Of a stretch of DNA of 64,000 bases, positions 1 to 8,915 are shown piece after piece (positions within the stretch are counted from its first letter, which is position 1; every line of letters begins with the position of its first letter). Position numbers and translations under genes: made by a program. The notes under the pieces are model-generated. The model did no database searches. It was not told the origin of the DNA and worked only from the letters and a program-made list of their open reading frames with translations. Source of the DNA: Hydrogenimonas sp. SS33 (GTDB lineage: Bacteria > Campylobacterota > Campylobacteria > Campylobacterales > Hydrogenimonadaceae); contig NZ_AP026369.1 of NCBI RefSeq assembly GCF_040436365.1, forward strand, positions 1 to 64,000. Direction: 5' to 3'.

Positions 1-1
1 T

Positions 2-2983
2 GTCGCCATGAGCATGCACGAGAAGGGGATGCTCGAAGGGGTGGAGTTCCTGGGGGCCGATCCGGAAGCGATCAAGAAGGGGGAAGACCGCCAGGCCTTC
101 AAGGAGGCGATGCTCAAGATCGGCATGGACCTGCCCAAAAGCCGGTACGCCTACTCGATGGAAGAGGCGATGGCGGCGGCGGAGGAGATCGGCTTTCCCC
201 TCATCATCCGCGCCTCCTACACCCTGGCCGGCGGCGGCAGCGGCGTGGCCTACAACATCGACGAGTTCAAGCAGCTGGCGGCGGCAGGCCTGGAGGCGAG
301 CCCCATCAACGAGATCCTCATCGAAGAGAGCCTGCTGGGGTGGAAAGAGTACGAGATGGAGGTGATCCGCGACCGGGAGGACAACTGCATCATCGTCTGC
401 TCCATCGAAAACGTCGACCCGATGGGGGTCCATACCGGCGACTCCATTACCGTGGCGCCCGCTCTGACGCTGACGGACAAGGAGTACCAGCGGATGCGCG
501 ACGCCAGTTTCGCCATTTTGCGTGAGATCGGTGTCGATACCGGCGGCTCCAACGTCCAGTTTTCGGTCAACCCGAGAACGGGCCGGATGATCGTCATCGA
601 AATGAACCCGCGGGTCTCCCGCTCCTCCGCCCTGGCATCCAAGGCGACGGGGTACCCCATCGCCAAAGTGGCGACGCTGCTGGCGGTGGGCTTCACGCTG
701 GACGAGATCAAAAACGACATCACCGGCACACCCGCCAGTTTCGAGCCGGTCATCGACTACATCGTCACCAAAATCCCCCGATTCACCTTCGAAAAGTTCC
801 CGATGGCCGATTCGACCCTGACCACGTCGATGAAGTCGGTCGGGGAGGTGATGGCCATCGGCCGCACCTTCAAGGAGTCGGTGCAGAAGGCGCTCTGCTC
901 CCTGGAGACGGGCCTGGTGGGCTTCGACCCCGTCTCGTGCGACGAAGAGACTCTGCGCCGCGAAATCCGGCGCCCCAACGAGAAGCGGCTGCTCTATGTT
1001 GCCCAGGCGTTCAGGGAGGGGTTCAGTGTCGAAGAGGTGTTCGAACTGAGCAAAATCGACCCCTGGTTTCTGCGGCAGATCGCCCAGATCGTCGAAGCGG
1101 AGAAGGGCATCGGCATCGAGACGCTCAACGACGCGGATGCGATGCGCAGCCTCAAAGCCGACGGCTTCAGTGACGCCATGATCGCCCGCATCATCAACGA
1201 AAAAGAGCATATGGACCTGAGCGAAAGCGACATCTATAGCGCCCGCACGAAGCTCGGGGTGGAGCTGAGCTACCACGAGGTGGACACCTGCGCCGCCGAG
1301 TTCAAGGCCCTCACGCCCTACCTCTACTCCTCCACAAACATCACTCCGATTCCCGATTCCCGATTTCCCATTTCCGAAAACGCCGAAGGCGAAAAGAAGG
1401 TGCTCATCATCGGGGGCGGCCCCAACCGCATCGGGCAGGGGATCGAATTCGACTACTGCTGCGTCCACGCCTCCTTCGCCCTGGAGGATATGGGGATCAC
1501 CTCCATCATGTACAACTGCAACCCCGAAACGGTCAGTACCGACTACGACACCAGCGATATCCTCTATTTCGACCCTATCGACTTCGAGCATGTGCGCAAC
1601 GTGATCGAAACGGAGAATCCCGACGGCATCATCGTCCATTTCGGCGGGCAGACCCCCCTGAAACTGGCCAAGAAGATTTCGGCCATCGGCGGCAAGATCA
1701 TCGGCACCAGCGCCAAAGTGATCGACGAGGCGGAAGACAGGGAGAAATTCTCCGCCTTCATCCAGCAGCTAGGGCTCAAGCAGCCAGAAAACGGGACGGC
1801 TTTCACGAAAGAGGAGGCCTTCGCCATCGCCGCGCGCATCGGCTACCCGGTGCTGGTGCGCCCCAGCTACGTTTTGGGCGGGCGTGCCATGCGGACGGTC
1901 TACAACGAAGCGGAGCTGCGCGAATATATGGACGAGGCGGTGAGTGTGAGCAACGAGTCGCCGGTGCTGATCGACAAGTTCCTCGACCACGCCATCGAAC
2001 TGGATGTGGATGCCATCAGCGACGGGAAGGATGTCTACATCGGCTCCATCATGCAGCATATCGAAGAGGCGGGGATCCATTCGGGCGACAGCGCCTGCTC
2101 CCTGCCGACGGTGAGCATTTCCCGAAAGCTGGTCAAGGATGTGGAGAACCAGACCAAGGCGATCGCCCTGGGCCTGGGGGTCAAGGGGCTGCTCAACATC
2201 CAGTACGCCATCTTCCAGGACGAGGTCTACCTGATCGAAGTGAACCCCCGCGCCAGCCGGACCGTCCCCTTCGTCTCCAAAGCGACCGGCGTACCGCTGG
2301 CGAAAGTGGCGACCCGCGTCATGGTGCGCGGCGACCTGCGCGAAGCCCTCGCCTATTACGACACTTTCCATGTCGTCACCGACGACGGCAACGTCCTCAA
2401 ACCCCGCCTCAAAAACCATGTGGCGGTGAAAGAGGCGGTCTTCCCCTTCAACAAACTGACGGGAAGCGACCTGATTCTGGGGCCCGAGATGAAGTCGACC
2501 GGAGAGGTGATGGGTATCAGCGAAACCTTCGGCGTTTCGTTTGCCAAGAGCCAGTTCGCCTCCAAAAACCGCATTCCTACCGGCGGGACCCTCTTCATGT
2601 CCCTGACCGACCATGACAAACCCGAAGCGGCTGAGCTGGGGCGGCTTTTCGTCGACCTCGGTTTCAAGATCGTCGCCACAGCGGGAACCCAGAAAGTTCT
2701 GGAAGAAGCGGGTGTGGACTCCCAGGTCGTACTGAAGATTTCGGAGGGGCGCCCCAATGTGGAGGACTTGCTCAAAAACGGAGAGATCGACATGGTGCTC
2801 AACACCTCCGACAACAAGTCGAGCAAGGACGACGCCAGACGGATCCGCCAGGCCGTCATCCGCTTCAATGTCCCCTACTTCACGACGCTGGCGGCTGGCA
2901 GGGCAGCAGCCTCGGCGATCCGGGAGATCAGAAAACACGACGCTCTGGAGCCCAAGGCATTGCAGGACTATCTGTACGAGTGA
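2..2983 (+). CDS. carB: Carbamoyl-phosphate synthase large subunit (5' partial)
   Basis: Large subunit of carbamoyl-phosphate synthase, which makes carbamoyl phosphate from bicarbonate, ATP and CarA-derived ammonia for arginine and pyrimidine synthesis. About 993 residues are visible, against about 1,075 for the family, and the frame is open to the left edge, so the N-terminus lies outside. Both ATP-grasp halves are recognisable: [17 protein letters not shown] in the first, and [20 protein letters not shown] followed by [20 protein letters not shown] in the second. A C-terminal allosteric MGS-like domain follows. The linker between the halves (about residues 445-465) contains an extra PIPDSRFPI stretch encoded by a heptanucleotide repeat, which the E. 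coli enzyme lacks as far as I recall. The stop codon overlaps the next start, suggesting co-transcription. Confidence 0.97.
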   Translation, partial: VAMSMHEKGMLEGVEFLGADPEAIKKGEDRQAFKEAMLKIGMDLPKSRYAYSMEEAMAAAEEIGFPLIIRASYTLAGGGSGVAYNIDEFKQLAAAGLEASPINEILIEESLLGWKEYEMEVIRDREDNCIIVCSIENVDPMGVHTGDSITVAPALTLTDKEYQRMRDASFAILREIGVDTGGSNVQFSVNPRTGRMIVIEMNPRVSRSSALASKATGYPIAKVATLLAVGFTLDEIKNDITGTPASFEPVIDYIVTKIPRFTFEKFPMADSTLTTSMKSVGEVMAIGRTFKESVQKALCSLETGLVGFDPVSCDEETLRREIRRPNEKRLLYVAQAFREGFSVEEVFELSKIDPWFLRQIAQIVEAEKGIGIETLNDADAMRSLKADGFSDAMIARIINEKEHMDLSESDIYSARTKLGVELSYHEVDTCAAEFKALTPYLYSSTNITPIPDSRFPISENAEGEKKVLIIGGGPNRIGQGIEFDYCCVHASFALEDMGITSIMYNCNPETVSTDYDTSDILYFDPIDFEHVRNVIETENPDGIIVHFGGQTPLKLAKKISAIGGKIIGTSAKVIDEAEDREKFSAFIQQLGLKQPENGTAFTKEEAFAIAARIGYPVLVRPSYVLGGRAMRTVYNEAELREYMDEAVSVSNESPVLIDKFLDHAIELDVDAISDGKDVYIGSIMQHIEEAGIHSGDSACSLPTVSISRKLVKDVENQTKAIALGLGVKGLLNIQYAIFQDEVYLIEVNPRASRTVPFVSKATGVPLAKVATRVMVRGDLREALAYYDTFHVVTDDGNVLKPRLKNHVAVKEAVFPFNKLTGSDLILGPEMKSTGEVMGISETFGVSFAKSQFASKNRIPTGGTLFMSLTDHDKPEAAELGRLFVDLGFKIVATAGTQKVLEEAGVDSQVVLKISEGRPNVEDLLKNGEIDMVLNTSDNKSSKDDARRIRQAVIRFNVPYFTTLAAGRAAASAIREIRKHDALEPKALQDYLYE
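1348..1375. repeat. Heptanucleotide tandem repeat inside carB
   Basis: Four 7-bp units are seen: GATTCCC, GATTCCC, GATTTCC, CATTTCC. They are read in frame as part of the carB inter-domain linker. The same unit occurs four times perfectly at 12796-12823, and a decayed version lies near 19790. Confidence 0.85.
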
Positions 2984-3420
2984 TGCGGGGCGATTTCGTC
3001 TATCTGGTCCAGACCGACACGACCGTCGGTTTTCTCTCCCGCTCTGCCGAACGGTTGCGCCAGGTGAAGGGGAGGCCCCAGGCCAAACCCTTTCTGATGG
3101 CCGTCGCCTCTTTCGCCACTCTTGCGGAAGTGGGCAGGGTGCCGGCAAAATACCGGAACCTGGTGCGCCGCAGCCGAAAGAGTACCTTCATTCTTCCCAA
3201 CGGGCGCTCTTTCCGGCGTGTGACGGGCCCCCACCGGCGTTTTGTGGAGAAGTTCGGCTGGTGTTGGAGCACCTCCGCCAACCGCCACGGCGAGCCTTTC
3301 GACGAAACCTATGCCCGCACCGTATCCGATGTTGTGGTAGAATCAGAAGAAGGGTTTCATGAAAGTGCGCCATCGCGCATCTGGCGGCTCGGCCGGGAAA
3401 AGAGGGTGAAAATACGATGA
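2983..3420 (+). CDS. Short YrdC/Sua5/TsaC-like protein
   Basis: About 145 residues resembling the YrdC/Sua5 fold. Family members make threonylcarbamoyl-AMP for the t6A37 modification of ANN-decoding tRNAs. The family-like features are an opening VYLVQTDTTVGFLS, a KGRPQAKPFL motif (the KxR-x-KP nucleotide-binding signature) and a late WCWSTSANRHGEPF (the STSAN signature). It is shorter than E. coli TsaC (about 190 residues), as is common in Campylobacterota. The ATG shares its A with the carB stop; a GTG one codon upstream is also possible. The stop overlaps the next ATG (ATGA), so the two are probably translationally coupled. Whether the short form alone supports t6A synthesis cannot be told from sequence. 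Confidence 0.8.
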   Translation: MRGDFVYLVQTDTTVGFLSRSAERLRQVKGRPQAKPFLMAVASFATLAEVGRVPAKYRNLVRRSRKSTFILPNGRSFRRVTGPHRRFVEKFGWCWSTSANRHGEPFDETYARTVSDVVVESEEGFHESAPSRIWRLGREKRVKIR

Positions 3421-3866
3421 GAGACCGCATTCTGTCCATACTGTTTTTCGGAACACTCTTCTGGCTGGCGTTCGTGTTTATCTTCTATGCCGGCCTCTTC
3501 GTCAACTACATCGAACATCACGGTATACCGATCTTCTATAATCAGTTTTTTGCCGATTCCCAGGCCTGGTGGCTCTGGCCTTTCGGCATTCTTCTTTTCG
3601 GTGCCGTTTTCATGACAGAGGGGAAAAAGAGGGAGAAAATCGCCTTTTCCCTGTTGACGCTGCTGCTGGCCGTCATTCCCTGGATCCCCTCGTTCGGAGA
3701 AGAGATCGGAAGGGCGCTCTTTTCGCAGCCCCATATGGATTACCGTTTCAACCGTGTGGTCATCAAAGACGCGACGATTCTCTACAGCGGGCGCGGATAC
3801 GACTACGTCATCGTACCCGGAAGAAAAATGACCCTGCGCTACCCCACGAAATATCGGACAAAATAG
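3417..3866 (+). CDS. Membrane protein of unknown function
   Basis: A 149-residue protein that I do not recognise. It has three hydrophobic stretches that could span the membrane: about residues 7-29, 49-66 (rich in W and F) and 74-92. A short soluble C-terminal tail of about 50 residues, rich in basic residues and tyrosine, follows. It begins in an ATGA overlap with the YrdC-like gene, so it is probably the last gene of the carB transcript. The next gene is convergent. No catalytic motif is visible. Confidence 0.75.
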   Translation: MRDRILSILFFGTLFWLAFVFIFYAGLFVNYIEHHGIPIFYNQFFADSQAWWLWPFGILLFGAVFMTEGKKREKIAFSLLTLLLAVIPWIPSFGEEIGRALFSQPHMDYRFNRVVIKDATILYSGRGYDYVIVPGRKMTLRYPTKYRTK

Positions 3867-3867
3867 T

Positions 3868-4320
3868 TCACTCTTCCAACTCTTTCATCTTCCTATAGTC
3901 CTGCTCGAACTTTCTGACCTGGTTGCGGTCGGGTATTTTCCGTCCGGCGATATAGCCGACAATGTTCCCCTCTTTGTCGAATTTCGGTTTGATCCAGACA
4001 ATGACCCAGTAGTACTTCCCGTCTTTGCGCATGTTTTTGACGTACCCTTCCCACATTTCACCTCTTTTGATGGTTTCCCACATCTGGGCGAAGGCGGCTT
4101 TGGGCATGTCGGGATGGCGGTTGATATTGTGGGGAGAGCCGATCAGCTCCTCTTTGTCGTATCCCGTCATTTCCCGGAATTTCCGGTTGGCGTAGGTGAT
4201 GATGCCGGCGGTGTCGGTCTCGGTGATCATAACGCCCCCGTCGAAAGGGACCTCCCGGTCGACCGGTTCGGGTTTGGTGATGCTTTTGCCTGTCTTCAGG
4301 TTTTTGACTGTTTTACCCAC
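3868..4320 (-). CDS. CetB-like single PAS-domain redox/energy-taxis protein
   Basis: A 150-residue cytoplasmic protein that is essentially one PAS domain (about residues 25-135) of the Aer/CetB type. Recognisable elements are GGVMITETD, the NRKFREMTGYDKEELIG core and the GEMWEGYVKNMRKDGKYYW block typical of FAD-binding Aer-like PAS domains. In Campylobacter, CetB binds FAD and passes redox signals to the membrane partner CetA; FAD binding here is inferred. There is no output domain and no cetA neighbour. A close paralogue lies at 33970-34479 and shares the unusual N-terminal segment with NLKTGK, EPVD and FDGGVMITETD. It is divergent from metH across an AT-rich gap of about 145 bp. Confidence 0.85.
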   Translation of the reverse strand: MGKTVKNLKTGKSITKPEPVDREVPFDGGVMITETDTAGIITYANRKFREMTGYDKEELIGSPHNINRHPDMPKAAFAQMWETIKRGEMWEGYVKNMRKDGKYYWVIVWIKPKFDKEGNIVGYIAGRKIPDRNQVRKFEQDYRKMKELEE

Positions 4321-4466
4321 GAATTGCCTCTTTCTGAAAAGTTGTGAACTATAGGATCTTCCTTATGCGAATCATAGCAACGGCAGGGTAAAATGGGTAT
4401 AAAAAACCGTGCTGTTTTTAAAAAGAAATATAAAAATTTTTAAACTGTTGTGAAAAAGGGTGGTAT

Positions 4467-7400
4467 TTGAACAGTTCCAATGTGATCCGGAACCTTATGC
4501 GTGAAAAAGTAATGATTATCGACGGTGCCATGGGGACCCAGATCCAGTCGATGGAGATCCCCGAAGAGGCGTGGGAGGGCAACGAAGGGTGCAACGAGCT
4601 GCTCAACGCCACCGCCCCGGAGCTGATACGGCGCATCCACGAGCGCTACGCCATGGCGGGGGCGGACCTCATCAAGACCAACACCTTCGGCGCCATGAAC
4701 TGGGTACTGGAGGAGTACGGCATCGGCCACCGGGCCGGGGAGTTGGCGAAAAAGGGGTGCGAGCTGGTCAGGTCGGTCTGCGACGCCTATGCCACCGCCG
4801 AAAAGCCCCGTTTCTGCCTCGGCTCCATCGGCCCCGGGACGAAGCTTCCCTCTCTGGGGCATATCACCTATGACGAGATGTATGCGGGTTACCGCGAGAC
4901 GGCGGAGGGGATGATCGAAGGCGGGGTCGACATCTTTTTGCTGGAGACCTGCCAGGACCCGCTGCAGATCAAGGCGGCGCTGCATGCCTGCCAGGATGCC
5001 GCGCAAGCGACGGGCAGGGAGATTCCGGTGATGGTTTCGGTGACCATCGAACTCTCGGGCTCCATGCTCATCGGTACCGATGCGGCGACGATCGCCACGA
5101 TCATGACACCCTTCGACATCCTCTCCCTCGGTTTCAACTGCGGCACCGGCCCCCAGCAGGTGGAGAAGCACCTCAAAACCCTCTCCGAGGTGTGGCACGG
5201 CCCCATTTCGGTCCATGCCAACGCGGGGCTGCCGCAAAACAGGGGCGGCTACACCTACTACCCGATGGGCCCCGACGAGTTCGCGCGGCTGCAGAAGGGC
5301 TTCACCGCCTACGACGGCGTGACGTTCCTCGGGGGGTGCTGCGGGACGACGCCCCAGCACATCAAGGCGCTGGCGGAGGCGGTGGAGGGGGTGGTACCCA
5401 AACCCGCCACCGGAAGCCACCCCGCCTCCCTGGCGTCGCTTTTCAATTCGGTGCCCCTTATGCAGGAACCTCCGCCGCTGCTCATCGGCGAACGCGCCAA
5501 CGCCACCGGCTCCAAAGCCTTTCGGGAACTGCTGCTGGCGGAGGATTACGAGGGGACCCTGACCGTGGGGCAGCAGCAGGTGCGGGCTGGCGCCCATGTT
5601 CTGGATGTCTCCGTCGGTTTCGCCGGCCGGGACGAAACGAAAGACATGTTCAACGTCATCAGCCTCTACAACCAGAAGATTCCCCTGCCGCTGATGCCCG
5701 ACTCCACCCAGGTCAAGGGGCTGGAGACGGCGCTCAAATGCATCGGCGGCCGTCCCATCCTCAACTCGGTGAACCTGGAAGACGGCATCGAGAAGTTCGA
5801 CGCGGTCTGCCGGCTGGCCAAACGCTTCGGCGCCGCCCTGGTCTGCCTGACGATCGACGAGCAGGGGATGGCCAAAACCGTGGAGCGCAAACTGGAGGTG
5901 GCGGAGCGCATCTACGAGCTGGCGACGAAGAAGCACGGCATCAAGGCCGAGGACCTGGTCTTCGATGTCCTTACTTTCACCGTCGGATCGGGAGACGAAG
6001 AGTACCGCGACGCCGCCGTCCAGACCATCGAGGCGATCCGCGAACTGCGGCGGCGCCATCCGGAGGTGGGGACGACGCTGGGGCTTTCGAACATCTCCTT
6101 CGGACTGGACAAGGATGCCCGCCCCTATCTCAACTCGGTCTTTCTGCACCACTGCCTCGAAGCGGGGCTTACGAGCGTCATCATCAACGTCAAGCACATC
6201 ATTCCGATGAACAAAATCTCCGAAGAGGACAGGAGAGTGTGCGAAGATCTCCTCTTCAACCGCGCCGAAGAGGGGGACCCGCTCTTCCGCTTCATCGAAC
6301 ACTTCGGCAAGAAGGAGAAGGTGGATCAGGGGGCGGAGGATGAAGCCTTCGCCAAGATGAGCGACGAGGAGAAGATCCACAAGCTCCTGCTCGACGGCGA
6401 CAAAGAGAGGATGATCCCACTGGTGGAGGAGGTGCGCCACCGCATCGCCCCCGAAACCATCGTCAACGACATCCTCATCGAGGCGATGAAAGTGGTGGGA
6501 GACCTCTTCGGCAGCGGCCAGATGCAGCTGCCCTTCGTTCTCCAGAGCGCCGAGACGATGAAAGCGGCGGTGGATTATCTCAACCCCTACCTTCCCAAAA
6601 AGGAGAAGACGAGCGACACGACCCTGGTGCTGGGAACGGTGAAGGGGGATGTGCACGACGTGGGCAAAAACCTGGTGGACATCATCCTCACCAACAACGG
6701 CTTCAAAGTGATCAACCTGGGCATCAAGGTGGAGCTGGAGGATTTCCTGAAGGCGGCGAAGGAGCACCATGCCGACGCCATCGGCTTTTCGGGCCTGCTG
6801 GTCAAGTCGACCCAGGTAATGAAGGAGAACCTGGAGGCGATGGCCGAAAAGGGGCTCGACATACCGGTTTTGATGGGCGGCGCGGCCCTGACCAAAGGGT
6901 TCGTGGACGACTACTGCCGGCCGCTCTACAAAGGCCCCATTTTCTACTGCCGGGACGCTTTCGACGGGGTCATCGCCATGAGCCGCATCGAAGAGGGCAA
7001 TTCCGACACCAGGCTGCCGGGCGACCTGAAGAGTGACGAGACGGAGGTGAAGGTCAAGGAGAAGAAGGAGGCGGCCATTCCGCCGCTGGAGGAGATTCCG
7101 ATGCCTTCACGCGACGTGCGCATTCCGGTGCCGCCCTTTTGGGGACGGCGGGTCATGACGGGCAAAGATTTCGACCCCGCCATCGCCTTCGAGTGGCTCA
7201 ACCACCGGATGCTCTTCAAGCAGCGCTGGGGGTACCGCAGCAAGGGGATGACCAAAGAGGCGTACGAAAAGCAGCTCGACGAAGTGGTCTGGCCCGCCTA
7301 CGAGCGCCTCAAGCGGCAGTTTCTGGAGGAGGGGCTTTTCGAACCCACCATCCTCTACGGGTACTGGCCCTGCCGAAGCGACGACAGGACGCTGCTCATC

Positions 7401-7961
7401 TTCGACGAGAGCGAGGGGTGGCACAGGGACGAAGATGCCGACCGGGAACCGCTGGAGTACGTGATGGGCCGTGCCGTGGCGCAGATGACCTTTCCCCGGC
7501 AGACCAAAAAGCCCTGGCGCTGCCTGGCCGACTATTTCCACCCCGACCGCCACGATGTGGTCGCCTTTACCACCGTGAGTGCCGGAAGCAAAATCAGCGA
7601 TTACGAGCGCAGGCTCTACGAAGAGGGCAAGTTTCACGAATACTACCTGGTGCACGGGCTGGGCGTGGAGCTGGCGGAAGCGCTGGCGGAGGTGGCCCAC
7701 AAGCAGATCAGGCTGGACCTCGGGATCGCGAAAAACGAAGGGCACACCCTGCGGGACGTGGAGATGCGCAAATACCAGGGGGCCCGCTATTCGCCGGGCT
7801 ATCCCGCCTGCCCGGACCTGGAGCTCAACGGCCCCATCTTCCAGCTTCTGAAGCCCGAAGCGTACGGTATCACGCTCAGTGAAACGTGGCAGATCCACCC
7901 GGAACAGTCGACGGCTGCCATTGTCGTGTACCATCCCGAAGCGATGTACTACAGTGTTTGA
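4467..7961 (+). CDS. metH: Cobalamin-dependent methionine synthase
   Basis: Transfers the methyl group of methyltetrahydrofolate to homocysteine through cobalamin. All modules are present over 1,164 residues. The homocysteine domain has zinc ligands C225, C291 and C292 (FNCGTG, GGCCGTTP). The pterin domain follows (about 335-600; NATGSKAFRELL, SVNLEDG). The B12 cap and Rossmann domains come next, with the DVHDVGKN motif whose H730 should be the lower cobalt ligand. A C-terminal AdoMet activation domain contains RYSPGYPACPDLE. It is slightly shorter than the E. coli enzyme (1,227). The TTG start at 4467 has an AAAGGG-like ribosome site; ATG at 4497 is the alternative. No cobalamin riboswitch is visible upstream. 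The adenosyltransferase at 12216 and metY/metX at 49.9-52.3 kb fit the same pathway. Confidence 0.97.
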   Translation: MNSSNVIRNLMREKVMIIDGAMGTQIQSMEIPEEAWEGNEGCNELLNATAPELIRRIHERYAMAGADLIKTNTFGAMNWVLEEYGIGHRAGELAKKGCELVRSVCDAYATAEKPRFCLGSIGPGTKLPSLGHITYDEMYAGYRETAEGMIEGGVDIFLLETCQDPLQIKAALHACQDAAQATGREIPVMVSVTIELSGSMLIGTDAATIATIMTPFDILSLGFNCGTGPQQVEKHLKTLSEVWHGPISVHANAGLPQNRGGYTYYPMGPDEFARLQKGFTAYDGVTFLGGCCGTTPQHIKALAEAVEGVVPKPATGSHPASLASLFNSVPLMQEPPPLLIGERANATGSKAFRELLLAEDYEGTLTVGQQQVRAGAHVLDVSVGFAGRDETKDMFNVISLYNQKIPLPLMPDSTQVKGLETALKCIGGRPILNSVNLEDGIEKFDAVCRLAKRFGAALVCLTIDEQGMAKTVERKLEVAERIYELATKKHGIKAEDLVFDVLTFTVGSGDEEYRDAAVQTIEAIRELRRRHPEVGTTLGLSNISFGLDKDARPYLNSVFLHHCLEAGLTSVIINVKHIIPMNKISEEDRRVCEDLLFNRAEEGDPLFRFIEHFGKKEKVDQGAEDEAFAKMSDEEKIHKLLLDGDKERMIPLVEEVRHRIAPETIVNDILIEAMKVVGDLFGSGQMQLPFVLQSAETMKAAVDYLNPYLPKKEKTSDTTLVLGTVKGDVHDVGKNLVDIILTNNGFKVINLGIKVELEDFLKAAKEHHADAIGFSGLLVKSTQVMKENLEAMAEKGLDIPVLMGGAALTKGFVDDYCRPLYKGPIFYCRDAFDGVIAMSRIEEGNSDTRLPGDLKSDETEVKVKEKKEAAIPPLEEIPMPSRDVRIPVPPFWGRRVMTGKDFDPAIAFEWLNHRMLFKQRWGYRSKGMTKEAYEKQLDEVVWPAYERLKRQFLEEGLFEPTILYGYWPCRSDDRTLLIFDESEGWHRDEDADREPLEYVMGRAVAQMTFPRQTKKPWRCLADYFHPDRHDVVAFTTVSAGSKISDYERRLYEEGKFHEYYLVHGLGVELAEALAEVAHKQIRLDLGIAKNEGHTLRDVEMRKYQGARYSPGYPACPDLELNGPIFQLLKPEAYGITLSETWQIHPEQSTAAIVVYHPEAMYYSV

Positions 7962-7993
7962 GGTGAGAAGGTGGGAAAGTGAGAGGGTGAGAA
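7962..7993. repeat. Octanucleotide tandem repeat after metH stop
   Basis: Four imperfect 8-bp units: GGTGAGAA, GGTGGGAA, AGTGAGAG, GGTGAGAA. They begin at the base after the metH TGA. The same unit recurs after guaB (49786 onward). Confidence 0.8.
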
Positions 7994-8012
7994 TAAGGAT
8001 GAGGAGTTTGGA

Positions 8013-8603
8013 ATGAAGGGGAAGTTTACGCCGTTGTTTCGGTTGTGGCACTGGTTGACGGTCTTTTCGGTTTTCGGCCTGCTTTTTACCGTGTTGCTCA
8101 GAAAGAGCTTTTTAAACAAAAACGCCGTAGCGGAGATCGTTCGGCAGAAACTGGAAACCTTCGGTGTGGCGATCGGCGCCGACCAGGCGATCGCCGTCGC
8201 CAAGGCGATCCGCGCGCCGATGTGGGAGTGGCACTACATTTTCGCCCTCTTTCTCGGCATCGCCATCGCACTGCGGCTCTGGCTGATGGCGACAGGGCGG
8301 GCGAAGCTTCCGATACTTGCCGTGTTGGAGGCGAAAGGGGTGCAGGAGAAAGTAAAGGCGTTTGTCCATCTGCTTCTTTGCGTCACCATCGCCCTGATGG
8401 CTTTGAGCGGTGCCGTCTACTACTTCCACGAGGCGCTCGGTTTTCAAAAATCCTCCGTGCACTGGCTTAAGGAGTTGCACGAGTTTCTGCTGACGCCGCT
8501 GCTTCTTTTCATCGCGCTGCATATCGGGGGAGTCGTGCGCCACGAGTTGGCGACGAAAGAGGCGATCGTTTCACGAATGATCCACGGTGACGAGGTAAGA
8601 TGA
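8013..8603 (+). CDS. b-type cytochrome (cytochrome b561 / hydrogenase cyt-b-like)
   Basis: A 196-residue integral membrane protein with four predicted helices (about residues 14-28, 72-92, 113-134 and 158-175). It has histidines positioned as heme ligands: RLWHW (H13), WEWHY, KELHEF and ALHIGGVVRHE. The arrangement is that of the cytochrome b561/Ni-Fe hydrogenase b-subunit superfamily, which carries electrons between a membrane quinone pool and a partner. No hydrogenase or dehydrogenase gene is adjacent, so the partner is unknown. A GAGGAG ribosome site lies 6-8 bp before the ATG. The stop overlaps the next start (ATGA). Confidence 0.8.
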   Translation: MKGKFTPLFRLWHWLTVFSVFGLLFTVLLRKSFLNKNAVAEIVRQKLETFGVAIGADQAIAVAKAIRAPMWEWHYIFALFLGIAIALRLWLMATGRAKLPILAVLEAKGVQEKVKAFVHLLLCVTIALMALSGAVYYFHEALGFQKSSVHWLKELHEFLLTPLLLFIALHIGGVVRHELATKEAIVSRMIHGDEVR

Positions 8604-8776
8604 TCGAGCACTTCTTCACCTGCCCCTACTGCTGGCAGCGCATCAGCATACTCATCGACGGGGGGCTCCCCTTTTTCGAAGGGGTGGAGGATTGCGAAGT
8701 CTGTTGCCGGCCCATTACGGTGACGGCGCGGATAGAAGAGGGCCGGATCGTGATGTTCCGGTATGAAAAAGCATAA
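8600..8776 (+). CDS. CPXCG-motif cysteine-rich mini-protein
   Basis: A 58-residue protein translated from position 8600. It starts MIEHFFTCPYCWQRIS and has a second cysteine set in EDCEVCCRPI. The CPxC...CxxCC pattern over a short beta-rich body is that of the small CPXCG/zinc-ribbon family found in many proteobacteria, whose function is unknown. The start overlaps the cytochrome stop by ATGA, indicating translational coupling, and the size matches the family. Confidence 0.8.
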   Translation: MIEHFFTCPYCWQRISILIDGGLPFFEGVEDCEVCCRPITVTARIEEGRIVMFRYEKA

Positions 8777-8782
8777 GGATCA

Positions 8783-8902
8783 GACGTTACGCAAAAGGCG
8801 TAACGTCATCTCGAAATCTTTGATTTCGAAGCTTTAGGGGGGTGCAGGGGACACTTGTGTCCCCGCCAAATCATGGGCTTTGCTCATGTTTTGTATAACA
8901 TC
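8783..8902 (+). repeat. Multi-hairpin interspersed element, copy A
   Basis: A 120-bp element made of successive inverted repeats. The first hairpin is GACGTTACGC/GGCGTAACGTC (8783-8807). The second is TCGAAATC/GATTTCGA (around 8811-8829). The third is GGGGACAC/GTGTCCCC (around 8847-8864). A CATGGGCTTTGCTCATG palindrome (from about 8872) follows, and the element ends in TATAACATC. The first and last 10 bp are inverted copies of each other in the best-preserved copy (D). The right end stops 13 bp before the ATG of the DUF4139 gene and is followed by AAGGA, so the leader and ribosome site abut the element. Confidence 0.85.
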
Positions 8903-8915
8903 AATAAGGACAATA

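Noticed and set aside
4321-4466. Possible cobalamin riboswitch upstream of metH
   Set aside because: The gap is short and AT-rich and lacks a B12-box-like sequence or the long paired structure expected. It is better read as a divergent promoter region.
4440-6770. Long minus-strand open frame (776 codons) opposite metH
   Set aside because: It is the complement of a well-conserved methionine synthase. Its translation is rich in His, Val, Gly and Arg with no family motif, which is typical of antisense frames in GC-rich coding DNA. The long frames opposite carB (1769-3148), oadA (30257-32728), ileS (43999-46890), the aldolase region, metY/metX (49843-52296) and pelA (59572-61494) were rejected for the same reason.
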